Shown here: positions 11,379 through 20,000 of the stretch, in pieces
How the letters are laid out: every line of letters begins with the position of its first letter
How positions within the stretch are numbered: position 1 is the first letter of the stretch
Translations under genes and position numbers: made by a program
From: Anaeromyces robustus
Lineage: Eukaryota; Neocallimastigomycota; Neocallimastigomycetes; Neocallimastigales; Neocallimastigaceae
Length of the DNA: 20,000 nucleotides
NCBI GenBank assembly: GCA_002104895.1
Contig: MCFG01000033.1
Coordinates: 95,001 to 115,000, forward strand
Direction of reading: 5' to 3'
Notes under the pieces: generated by a model
The model's database searches: none
What the model saw: the letters and a program-made list of their open reading frames with translations, nothing else
What the model was told of the DNA's origin: nothing

Positions 11379-12120
11379 TGATATTATTAATTATAATTAA
11401 AAAGCAAAAAAAATAATATTAACAAATTATTAATATTTAAATTTAATAGTTATAAAATAAATATATTTTTTTCCTTAAACTTAAATGAAAATATTATTGA
11501 AAAACATAAATAAATATATTGAACTAAAAAATATTTTTAATACTAAAACAAAAAAAAAAAATAAAATAAAACAAAATAAAACAAGTATATATATATATCA
11601 ATTGTATTTTAATTAATATAATTAAACTTATATACCATTAGAACTTTTATTGTAATTATTACCATAAATATAAATAAAATAAAGTATAATAATTTAATAA
11701 AATTAATAAAAAGAAAAAAGCATTTATCATTTATTTTTTAAAATTTTTTTTTATTTTTATTTTTTAGAAAATTTATTAAAAATCTATTTTATTTTATAAA
11801 TTACAATTAATATTTATTTTATTGATCAACTAATTATCAATCATACTATTTATAATCTGAGTATCATTTATAATCTACTTATATTAAATATACATGTTTT
11901 ATTTTCTCTTTAAATAATTATTATATTATTTATAGAGAAATGATAGAGAGTATATATTTATTCAATATATTAATATAAGTTTAAGTTTCATCAAAATAAA
12001 TAAAAATAATTATTAATATGAATTGCTCATACATAAAAATTAAATTTAACAATAATTCTTTTTTTTTACTGATTTCCTAATTAATAACCTTATTTGTATA
12101 AAAAAAAATAATTTATTATA

Positions 12121-12180
12121 TTGTTTTTGTTTTGTTTTGTTTTGTTTTGTTTTGTTGTTTTTTGTTTGTTTGTTTGTTTT
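12121..12180. repeat. (TTTTG)n then (TTTG)n microsatellite
   Basis: About six TTTTG units are followed by about four TTTG units. The change of period within one tract is typical of slippage after loss of one T. Confidence 0.85.
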
Positions 12181-12315
12181 TAACTTTTTTAATATTTACA
12201 TATATTATTAATTAAAATAAAGTATTTCTATTTACAATATATGTTATATGTTTATTTAATATAAATTTTTTGTATTAAATAGTTTTTTCTAAAATGTAAT
12301 TATCTTTATTATAAT

Positions 12316-12403
12316 TATTTATTTATATATTTATTTATTTATATATTTATTTATTTATCTATTTATTTATTTATTTATTTTATTTATTTATTTATTTATT
12401 TTT

Positions 12404-12474
<71 letters not shown>

Positions 12475-12476
12475 TT
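12316..12476. repeat. (TTTA)n array with interruptions
   Basis: TTTA units are interrupted by TATA, CTA and TTT variants up to about 12410, then nearly perfect to 12476. The array ends 37 bp beyond the stop codon of the minus-strand membrane-protein gene, so it probably lies in or next to its 3'UTR and would read as (TAAA)n in the transcript. Confidence 0.9.
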
Positions 12477-12512
12477 AAAAATTTAATTTTTTCTTTCTTA
12501 CTTTCTTTGCTT

Positions 12513-13160
12513 TTAAACATAGGCATAGCTATATAAACTTGTATTATCATTGTTGGAGTCCTTTCTTTTACGAGGAGAGAAGAATCTTGAAGTACTTAAT
12601 ATAGATGGTTTTGAGTACTGATTATTAGAATTAGATGAAGATTCGTTATCCATTGAATTATATGAATTTAAATATGGATGACTTGAATTATTTGATAAAT
12701 ATGATTTACTGTCATAGTAAGGATATGATAATTCTTGGTAAGATTTTTTATTATATATTTCAGACTCTTTGAAATAAATATTAACCTTCTTTCTATTTAG
12801 GAGGCTATTCTTAATAACTCTTCTTACATACCAGAAAATGAATAAACCGACCAATATAAAAATTACTAAATTTCTTTTATTACTGTTATCTATTAAATAT
12901 TCAGTTGAAGTTTTAAGATATTCACCCTTCTTAGCAATAAAATTTAAAGCATTTTTAAATATACCATATTTACCTTTAATCATATTTTTTCTTTTATTTT
13001 TGAATTCTTTGTACGAATATGTAAATTTTTCTTTTTTCATTTTATCTACAACCGACGGTTTAATATCAATATCACTGCCCAATGAATGATCTAACGAGTA
13101 TACACACCCTACAAATAGTAATACTGTAATTAAATAAACAACTGTAGTAAATTTTCTCAT
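12513..13160 (-). CDS. Single-pass (type I) membrane protein with Ser/Asn/Tyr-rich tail, 215 aa
   Basis: An intronless frame with coding composition. Residues 1-22 form a signal peptide: MRK, then a hydrophobic core (VVYLITVLLFVGCV) and a plausible cleavage after VYS. Residues 23-96 are a Lys-rich lumenal or extracellular part without cysteine. Residues 97-112 (NLVIFILVGLFIFWYV) form a transmembrane helix followed by RR, which places the C-terminus in the cytosol. Residues 115-215 form a tail rich in Ser, Asn and Tyr with a basic SPRKRK patch near 195-200, ending YAYV. I recognise no family. The topology resembles small receptor, adaptor or ER membrane proteins, but the function is unknown. 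The stop at 12515-12513 is followed closely by a TTTA array, and the start ATG at 13160 follows an A-rich leader. The absence of introns contrasts with the other genes here. Confidence 0.75.
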   Translation of the reverse strand: MRKFTTVVYLITVLLFVGCVYSLDHSLGSDIDIKPSVVDKMKKEKFTYSYKEFKNKRKNMIKGKYGIFKNALNFIAKKGEYLKTSTEYLIDNSNKRNLVIFILVGLFIFWYVRRVIKNSLLNRKKVNIYFKESEIYNKKSYQELSYPYYDSKSYLSNNSSHPYLNSYNSMDNESSSNSNNQYSKPSILSTSRFFSPRKRKDSNNDNTSLYSYAYV

Positions 13161-13362
13161 TTTTCTTTTTCTTATTTTATTTAATTTACTTTATTGTGGA
13201 TAATATTTATAATCGTATTTTATTTTATATTTTGATTTTATTATTTATGTTATTATTCTATTATTCTAAAAATAATTTATTCTATTATTCTATTATTTTA
13301 TTATATCTTATTTTTATTTTATTAATTTTATTTTATTTTATTTTATTTTATATTTTTAATTG

Positions 13363-13393
<31 letters not shown>

Positions 13394-13551
13394 TTTTTTT
13401 TTTACTTTATTATTTTATTTGAATTTATAACTCTAGATATAAAAGCATTTATAGCTTTTGTAAAAGTAATAAAGTAAAAATCAATTTTAATAATAAATAT
13501 ATTTTTAAAAATTGATTTATCGATAAAAAAAACAATAATAATGATATTAGT

Positions 13552-13608
13552 ATTCTTAATTTTACTTCAATTAAGAATGAAAATAGTATACTTTATTTCA
13601 ATAAAGTA
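13552..13608. repeat. Two tandem hairpins
   Basis: Stem 1: ATTCTTAAT (13552-13560) pairs with ATTAAGAAT (13570-13578), 9 bp with a 9-nt loop. Stem 2: TACTTTAT (13589-13596) pairs with ATAAAGTA (13601-13608), 8 bp with a TTCA loop. They lie about 390-450 bp upstream of the membrane-protein start. The function is unknown. Confidence 0.55.
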
Positions 13609-14571
13609 AAAAAAAAAAGCAAGACATAAAAATAATAAAATTGTCAAAGTGTTGAAAAAAAAAATAAAAAATAAAACTAAAATAAAATAGAATAAAAATG
13701 ATAAAATAAATAAAAATAAAAGAAATATAATAATAATGATAATAAAAAATATGTAAACTTTTTTCTTTTATTAATATTATTTTAAAATATTAGGATAATT
13801 TCAGTAAATACCATCACTACTTGACTCGTTTACACTTTAATAATTTTATTCTTGTAATTTTTCATATAATAAAATTTATTTTAATACAACTTTATTGTTA
13901 TGAGATTTTTTTTCATATATTGTTTTTTATATTTAATAAAATTATTGATTTAATATTAAATAATTTTTTAAATTTTTTTAAAGTATAAACCATAAAAAAA
14001 TCAATGTTTTTTAAGATGTTAAATAAAAAATTTACGAAACCTGGAGAATTTTAAAATATATAATTTTTAATGAACTAGTTAATCAGTAAGAAAAAATAAA
14101 AAGATAAAAAACTTATGAAGCAAATTAAATAATATTAAGAATATATGAATACAAAAAAATTAAATATTTCATATTATATTTAATTTTTGTAGGAAATGAA
14201 TATTTTTTATATTTTATCATTAAATTAATGATATTCAATACATAATATTTTATTTATTATAAAGTTATTTATTTATTATAAACCATATTCATGTATTTAT
14301 AATAAATATATAAACTAAGAATACATAGTAAAATTTAAAAAAAAAAATAATGATAAAAAATAAAAATACTAATTGTTAACTTTATATTATATTTTTTTAA
14401 ACTATTCGAGCTTTCATATTTAATGATTTTTTTTTTCTTTTCTTTTTTTTTTTTTTTTGTAAAAAAGGAAATTTATTTCATTATTATTATTAAACTAAAC
14501 TTATGAAGTTTAAAATTTTTAAATTTATGTTAAATTTAATAATAATATTAATAATAGTTATTAAAAATAAA

Positions 14572-14655
14572 GTTTAAGTGATTATATGAAAATCAAAATA
14601 TTTTTTTAAAATATATGACCTAATAAATAACAAAAAGAAACTTTATCACTTAAAC
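14572..14655. repeat. 11-bp inverted repeat
   Basis: GTTTAAGTGAT at 14572-14582 is the exact reverse complement of ATCACTTAAAC at 14645-14655, with a 62-nt loop. Each arm has three G/C pairs, which makes it somewhat less trivial than the pure A/T dyads nearby. Confidence 0.5.
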
Positions 14656-15176
14656 AAAAAGTATTTATAAATAATGGTGAAAGTATTTAAGAAAAAAATT
14701 ATGAATATTAAAAAGTTAAATATTTTTTTAATATTTTTCTTGAAAAATATATGTTTATTTTATGATGAAATAATAATATAATTTGAATAAATTAAAAAAT
14801 AAAAAAAATCGTATCATGTTTTTATTACAAAATAAAAATTCTGAAATGAATATATAATTTTTATTTCAATTAAAATACTATTTGATATTTAAGTTTTTTT
14901 TTTTCTATCTTTTTTTTTTAATAGATTATTAACAGTTTTTAATTTTATCTTTTCTTAAAAACTATATTATATTTTTTAATAAATTTAAAAATATTTTTTT
15001 TTATTTTATTTTTATATTATATATAAATTAATATATAATTATTGTTTAAATTATAACTATTCATACTTATATTATTTTATTAGTTTTATTTTCACAATTT
15101 AATATTTTTCATTCTATTTTATTGTATTATTTATAATAAATTAAATCATACTTCTTAAAAACAACTAATATTATTG

Positions 15177-15308
15177 TTTTGTTTTATTTTATTTTATTTT
15201 ATTTTATTTTATCTTATTTTATTTTATTTTATTTTATTTTATTTTATTTTATTTTATTTTATTTTATTTTATTTTATTTTATTTTATTATATTGTATTGT
15301 ATTGTATT
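15177..15308. repeat. (TTTTA)n pentanucleotide array
   Basis: Around 20 TTTTA units with one CTTA variant, passing into TATTG units at the right end. It lies about 45-175 bp beyond the stop of the minus-strand SWIRM gene, so it may be in its 3' flank. Confidence 0.9.
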
Positions 15309-15351
15309 TATTATTATTTATTATTAATTGTTTTATTTTAAAAATCATTTA

Positions 15352-16737
15352 TTAATGTATTCTTGATTTTGAACTTTTCCTGTTTCTTTTATCAGGCTGA
15401 TTATTTGTTAATATCCATCCGAGATTTTGAAACCAATCATATAATTTGCATGTTTTATTAACATCAATAGGAATCCACTTTTGGGCGTCTTTTTTTGAAA
15501 AGAAACCTATTTCTTCTCTGGCTGATATTAGAATATATTTTATATTTAAATATTGTAATGGAAATAATCTTAACGTTGAACATGTTTTTATTTCTTCTTT
15601 TGATAATAAGTTATATCCTACTTCTGAGCTTGATATATCTAACGAATTTCCTATTAAAATTTTAAATATAAAACAGTGAAATTAAATAATTATTTTTTAT
15701 TTATGATAATTATATATTTATGATAATTATATATAATAATATTATATATATTATATGTAATTAATAAATTAATATAATAGTAAATACTAAAAAGCTGTAT
15801 TATTAAATATACATTATTCAACAACAATAAAATATTACACATATCTTATATTTTATATATTATAATATATATCAGATAAATTAAAAGAAAATGATTATAT
15901 CATAATAAAAAACTAATACCTTTCCATACAACAGGTGGTATATAAGTTCCATCTTTGATTTTATATCTTTCAATATTAAATAGCTCATTCACACGATTCT
16001 CAACAACATAATTATATATATTATTATTAATTTTATTTTTAGCTTTAAATTGTTGTGATAATGAATCTCTTGTAGTCGGCGTTTTTACTGAAGAATACGA
16101 TTTAACACTTCTTGCAGGGGTTACCGATCCTATGAATATGTTTTTATGTATATATTGAAATTGAATAAATATTGAATATTTACTTTTTATTTTATGATTT
16201 AATTCATTTTTATAATTCTATTAAATGATTCTTTTTTCTTTCTAATAATCTATAAAACTTATGAGATAATAAAACAAAAAAAAAATAATAAAATAATTGG
16301 TTATATAAATCATACTGCTTCTTGTTGCCTTTTTATTTCCAGATTTTTTATTTTTCACTACAGGATTATGATAGGAATATATATCACTAGTAAAATATAA
16401 TAGTTTTTCTGGTTCTTTTGAATATACTTCATATACATCTCTAATATATATGATAAAATTTTATAAAACATATAACTTTAGTTTATTTACAATATTTTTA
16501 TTTGTTTTGTTTGTTTAAAATATGTTGTTTATATATCTATATCTAAAATTAATATAATATTTGATAATCATAGGATATTAATATTTATTCTCTTTACAAT
16601 TTTTGTATCTTCTGGTTTTCCTTTTCTTCTTTACTTAAACTTGAAGATATCGATTTTTGTGGGCAATCACACTTCCTTTTGTGATGATGATAGGTATTAT
16701 TTTTATTGTTATTATTTGTTAATGCATTGGATTCCAT
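15352..16737 (-). CDS. SWIRM-domain protein, fungal FUN19/LAF1 type (257 aa, four exons)
   Basis: Exons on minus: 16737-16598, 16440-16316, 16129-15920, 15650-15352 (stop at 15354-15352). Introns of 157, 186 and 269 nt have GT...AG ends and keep the frame (phases 2, 1, 1). The N-terminus is Asn-rich with a HHHKRKCDCP motif. The middle is basic and Ser-rich (ATRSRSVTPARSVKSY). From about residue 148, YIPPVVWKGNSLDIS leads into a SWIRM domain (about 168-240) with STLRLFPLQYL, FFSKKDAQKW, IDVNKTCKLYDWF and LGWI. A W-K-G-x-x-L-D-xS lead-in and the DAQ...IDVN core are what I know from fungal FUN19/LAF1 SWIRM proteins. ADA2 and other chromatin proteins share the SWIRM core but carry extra domains missing here. 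SWIRM domains bind DNA or nucleosomes, and fungal LAF-type proteins are linked to histone deacetylase complexes. A nuclear chromatin role is therefore inferred. Confidence 0.87.
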
Positions 16738-17412
16738 AATAATATACTATATAACCATTCAGTACCATATATCAATAATTTCTATACAGTATTATCAAAC
16801 AGTAAAACTTTAGAATATTTATTTCTTATTAACAATTACTATATGTTTTTATAATCATTACTATAATACTATTATAAGTTATTAAAAAATCAAAAAGATA
16901 AAAAAAAATTTTTCCCCCAATATGATAATATATTAAAACTGTAAATTAAATAAATCAATCATAATTTAATAATTTATTATTCAATATTATAAAAAATAAT
17001 AAATAAATAATATTTAATATGTTTAAATTTATATATGAAATGTATATAATATATATAAAGTTTTCTATTGAATTAATTATTATATTACAATATTTATATT
17101 AATTTTTTTGAATATATATTATATAACTTCAAATATATAATATATATTCTCTTTAAATTTATTTACTAGAAACAACAAAAAACATAAAAACATAAAATAG
17201 AATATAAAAAATAAAAAAAAACTTTTTTTGATTTTTTCATAATTTATAATTATAAATTATATTTTTCCTTTATAACTATTATCTATTACAATTTATGTTA
17301 AAGAATATATGCTTATTATTTAATAATAATTTAATAATTTATCATATATTGCTGAAAAAACTTTCTATAAATAAAAGTTTTGATCAATCTTAACTATTTT
17401 ATAAATTTTTGT

Positions 17413-17430
17413 GTTTATTGGCCAATAAAC
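17413..17430. promoter_or_regulatory. 18-bp perfect palindrome with back-to-back CCAAT boxes
   Basis: GTTTATTGGCCAATAAAC equals its own reverse complement. The centre TTGGCCAA carries a CCAAT pentamer on each strand. It is 445 bp upstream of the RS-gene start and 676 bp upstream of the SWIRM-gene start. CCAAT is the core of NF-Y/HAP sites, but a dimeric DNA-binding protein of another family is as likely. The regulatory role is inferred. Confidence 0.5.
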
Positions 17431-17486
17431 TAATTCAATCAAATTGTTAAAAATTTTGTCAATAAGTACAAATAATTATTATTTAT

Positions 17487-17664
<178 letters not shown>

Positions 17665-17874
17665 CATAATAAAAAATATTATATGTGTTTTTACATTAAT
17701 TTATGTATTGAGATAATAAATATATTTATATCACATGAAAATAATTAATAATTTAATTTAATTATAATACCTAATAATGTTTAAATAAATAAAAAATATT
17801 AAATTTTATATTTGACTTATAAATAATTGACTTGTATTATAAATCTTTAAAGCAAGTCTTTTTATTCTTCCAAA

Positions 17875-19277
17875 ATGGATCCAGTGGTAAATAAATATAA
17901 ATTTAAATTTTTTAATTAATTAAAAACATATAAAAATAGAAAAAAAAGTGTAAAAAGAAAAAAAAATATAATAAAGCATAAATAACAAATGAATGTTTAT
18001 AAAAAAAAAAAAATAACAAAATAAACTAAAATAATAAAAATTGCAATTTTTGTTAAGATTATTTTGATGTTAAAGAAGTTTATCTTAATGTTAAGAAAAT
18101 TAAACTTTTAATATCTTATACTATCTTATACTCAATTAACAGAAGAAGAAAAAAATATAATAACCAAAACGTGATATTAAATAATTATAATAATCTATAG
18201 CAATAATTTTTATTAATATAAATGAGAAGAAAAAAATAATATATGCAATTTTTGTTTTGTTTTGTTTTTTTTTATTTTATTTTATTTGTTTATTTTGCTT
18301 TGCTTTAAATATTTTTTATATTTTATATAAACTATTAAATTATATATAGATGAAAAATTTATAAGCAAAAAATATATATAATAATAATAATAAAATAAAT
18401 ATGAAAATAAGTATAAAAAATGTTTTTTTTTTTTTTTTTCTTTTTGATTATGTTAAATTATTATAGATTAAAGAAATAAAAAAAGAAATTATTAAAAGAA
18501 GTTGTTTAAAAAAAAAAAAGAAGTTTTAAAAAGAAGTTTTAAAAAGAAGTTTTAAAAAAGAAGTTATAAAAAGAAAAGAAGTTTTAAATAAGAAGTTTTA
18601 AATAAGAAGTTTTAAATAAGAAGTTTTAAAAAAGAAGTTTTAAAAAAGAAGTTTTAAAAAAGAAGTTTTAAAAAAGAAGTTTTAAAAAAGAAGTTTTAAA
18701 AAAGAAGTTTTAAAAAAGAAGTTTTAAAAAAGAAGTATTAAAAAAGAAATTTTAAAAAGAAGTTATGAAAAAGAAGTTATGAAAAGAAGTTAAGAAAAGA
18801 AGTAATTTAAAGAAGTTATTAAAAAAGGAAGTTGTTAAAAGAAGTTTTTTTTAAAGAAGTGATTAAAAAGAAGTGTTTAAGAAAAATGATTAAAAGAAGT
18901 TATATATTCTCAAATTGAAGAACAAGTTTAAATAATTTGTCAAGATTAAATCCAACTGTCTTCATCAAAATATAAATTATATATAAAAGAAATTATATAA
19001 TAAATTATTACATCCAAATATAAAAAGAATTATAAATAAAAAATAAAAACAATATAAAAAGAAAGTAAATAAAGAAAAATAAACAATAAAAAATATGTAT
19101 TATTAATTTTACATCTCTTCAATTAATTTAAAAAAAGAATAAAAATAAATAAACAAATAATAATAAATCTTATTAAAATAAAAAAGAAGAAATGAAAAAT
19201 ATGAAATGATAAAAATGAAAAGGAAATAAATTAATGAAAAAAAAATTAAAAAAAAATATATTTATATAAATAAGGCA

Positions 19278-19313
<36 letters not shown>

Positions 19314-20000
19314 TAATTAATTAATTAATTATTATTTAATAAATTCATTGTGAATAGTAGAAATTAGATATATATATATTTAATTTAAAATTTTAAAGAA
19401 AAAAAATTATATATAAAAATTAATTTATCAATATAATCGTGTAATTTTTTTCTTTTTTTTTTTTTTTTTAATTATCAATATATTATTTTTAAAGCCTGAC
19501 CAAGATCAAGAAATGACAAATGCTAAATCTACGTCTCCTGAGCCAGCACCAGAACCAGAACCAGAACATAGATCTCCAAGATCCCCAAGGTCTCCAAGGT
19601 CTCCAAGATCTTTATCACCAAAATCTTCAAAATCTCCACGTCCAGTAATGCGTTCAAAATCTAGATCTCGCTCATTATCAAAAAGTAGAGATAGAGGCAG
19701 TTCAAGACGTTCAGGACGTCGTAGATCATTTTCAAGAAGTCGAAGCCGTGACAGAAGCAGAAGCAGAAGCAGAAGTCGTGATAGATATCGCAGAGATAGA
19801 GACAGAGACAGAGATAGAAATAGAGACAGAAGCAGAGATAGAAGCAGAGACAGAAGCAGAGACAGAAGAAGAAGAAGGTATATATTATACTTATATATAT
19901 TTATAACTATATTTATATGTATATATATAGAAATAAAAATTAGTTTATATATATCCTTTAAATAAATTATTAATTTGTTGAATATATTAATAAAGATCAC
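17875..20000 (+). CDS. Arginine/serine-rich (SR-like) splicing-type protein, 5' part
   Basis: I infer a 12-nt first coding exon (17875-17886, MDPV) with donor GTAAAT, a 1608-nt intron, then exon 2 (19495-19877) entered through a T-rich tract and TTTTAAAG. The join is in frame and gives MDPVPDQDQEMTNAKS. Exon 2 continues with a Pro/Glu stretch (SPEPAPEPEPE), four SPR repeats, Ser/Lys-Pro motifs, then RS and RD dipeptide blocks. It ends in Arg codons at a GTATAT donor (phase 2). A third exon may start at 19996 (acceptor AAAG), adding Arg-Ser before the edge. RS/RD domains are known from SR splicing factors, Tra2, RNPS1, PRP28-type helicases and others; no RRM or other domain is inside the window, so the subfamily cannot be named. 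The protein probably acts in the nucleus in pre-mRNA splicing. If the small exon is wrong, translation would start at ATG 19513. Confidence 0.68.
18483..18903 (+). repeat. Minisatellite of GAAGTTTTAAA units inside the RS-gene intron
   Basis: About 27 copies of GAAGT in about 420 bp, with a core 14-bp unit (AGAAGTTTTAAAAA) nearly perfect from about 18600 to 18733. Units towards both ends diverge and vary in length (GAAGTTATGAAAAA, GAAGTTAAGAAAA, GAAGTGATTAAAAA). The array lies in the sense orientation within the inferred first intron of the RS-protein gene. The graded divergence suggests an old array with a more recently homogenised centre. Confidence 0.88.
19279..19332. repeat. (ATT)n followed by (AATT)n microsatellite
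   Basis: About eleven ATT units run directly into about five AATT units within the RS-gene intron, 160-215 bp before the acceptor. Confidence 0.85.

Larger units (their letters stand above)
11379..12512. other. Convergent intergenic spacer, no gene seen
   Basis: This lies between the end of the plus-strand LRR gene and the stop of the minus-strand membrane-protein gene, so it holds two 3' ends. AATAAA and related A-rich words, which could serve polyadenylation, are everywhere and cannot be resolved. It contains a G-containing TTTTG/TTTG array and the start of a TTTA array. I see no open frame of coding composition. Confidence 0.65.
13161..15351. other. Intergenic spacer of 2.2 kb, no gene seen
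   Basis: The spacer lies between the start of the membrane-protein gene and the stop of the SWIRM gene, both on minus. It includes a run of about 29 T at 13363-13391, T-rich tracts near 14428-14458, two tandem hairpins (13552-13608), an 11-bp inverted repeat (14572-14655) and a TTTTA pentamer array. The part just above 13160 should contain the promoter of the membrane-protein gene. An open frame at 13196-13477 is an artefact of T-rich sequence (Phe/Leu/Ile/Tyr only). Confidence 0.65.

Noticed and set aside
12838-13089. Open frame on plus over the membrane-protein gene
   Set aside because: It is the antisense shadow; the minus frame has a signal peptide, a membrane helix and a full-length open frame.
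18483-18903. CRISPR-like array
   Set aside because: The unit is only about 14 bp, with no unique spacers and variable spacing, in a eukaryotic intron; it is a minisatellite.
19506-20000. Long open frame on minus at the right edge
   Set aside because: It is the complement of the RS-repeat exon; its Leu/Ser/Asp repeats mirror the Arg/Ser codons.

Overview
The window looks like nuclear DNA of a lower eukaryote with extreme A+T content. Protein-coding exons stand out as small islands of higher complexity. Between them lie poly(A)/poly(T) runs, (TTTA)n arrays and short GT...AG introns. The spliceosomal introns, the LYAR and FUN19-type SWIRM genes, the RS-domain gene and the overall texture fit an anaerobic gut fungus (Neocallimastigomycota) best. 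This is an inference from composition and family content. Dictyostelids and apicomplexans share the composition but fit the gene set less well.

Layout. (1) 1-1502, minus: 5' part of an unrecognised lysine-rich, coiled-coil protein, three exons, running off the left edge. (2) 1503-3904: repeat-rich spacer. (3) 3905-5224, minus: a seven-exon gene for a LYAR-type nucleolar zinc-finger protein (210 aa), reconstructed exon by exon. (4) 5225-5971: divergent promoter region. (5) 5972 to about 11378, plus: a leucine-rich-repeat gene with about 27 exons, in which 24 successive exons each encode one LRR and every junction between them is in phase 2. (6) 12513-13160, minus: an intronless single-pass membrane protein. 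(7) 13161-15351: spacer. (8) 15352-16737, minus: a four-exon gene for a 257-aa SWIRM-domain protein of the fungal FUN19/LAF1 type. (9) 16738-17874: divergent spacer with an 18-bp perfect palindrome and a (TTTA)n array. (10) 17875 to the right edge, plus: a gene for an arginine/serine-rich (SR-like) protein. It has a 12-nt first coding exon, a first intron of about 1.6 kb holding a minisatellite of GAAG motifs, and a main RS exon.

The genes do not form an obvious pathway. Three are nuclear (ribosome biogenesis/nucleolus, chromatin, splicing), one is a repeat scaffold protein and one is a small membrane protein. The two observations most worth following are the very regular one-exon-per-repeat LRR gene, whose introns mostly begin with an in-frame TAA, and the GAAG array inside the first intron of the RS-protein gene. 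No mobile element, virus-like element, rRNA, tRNA or CRISPR array was recognised.
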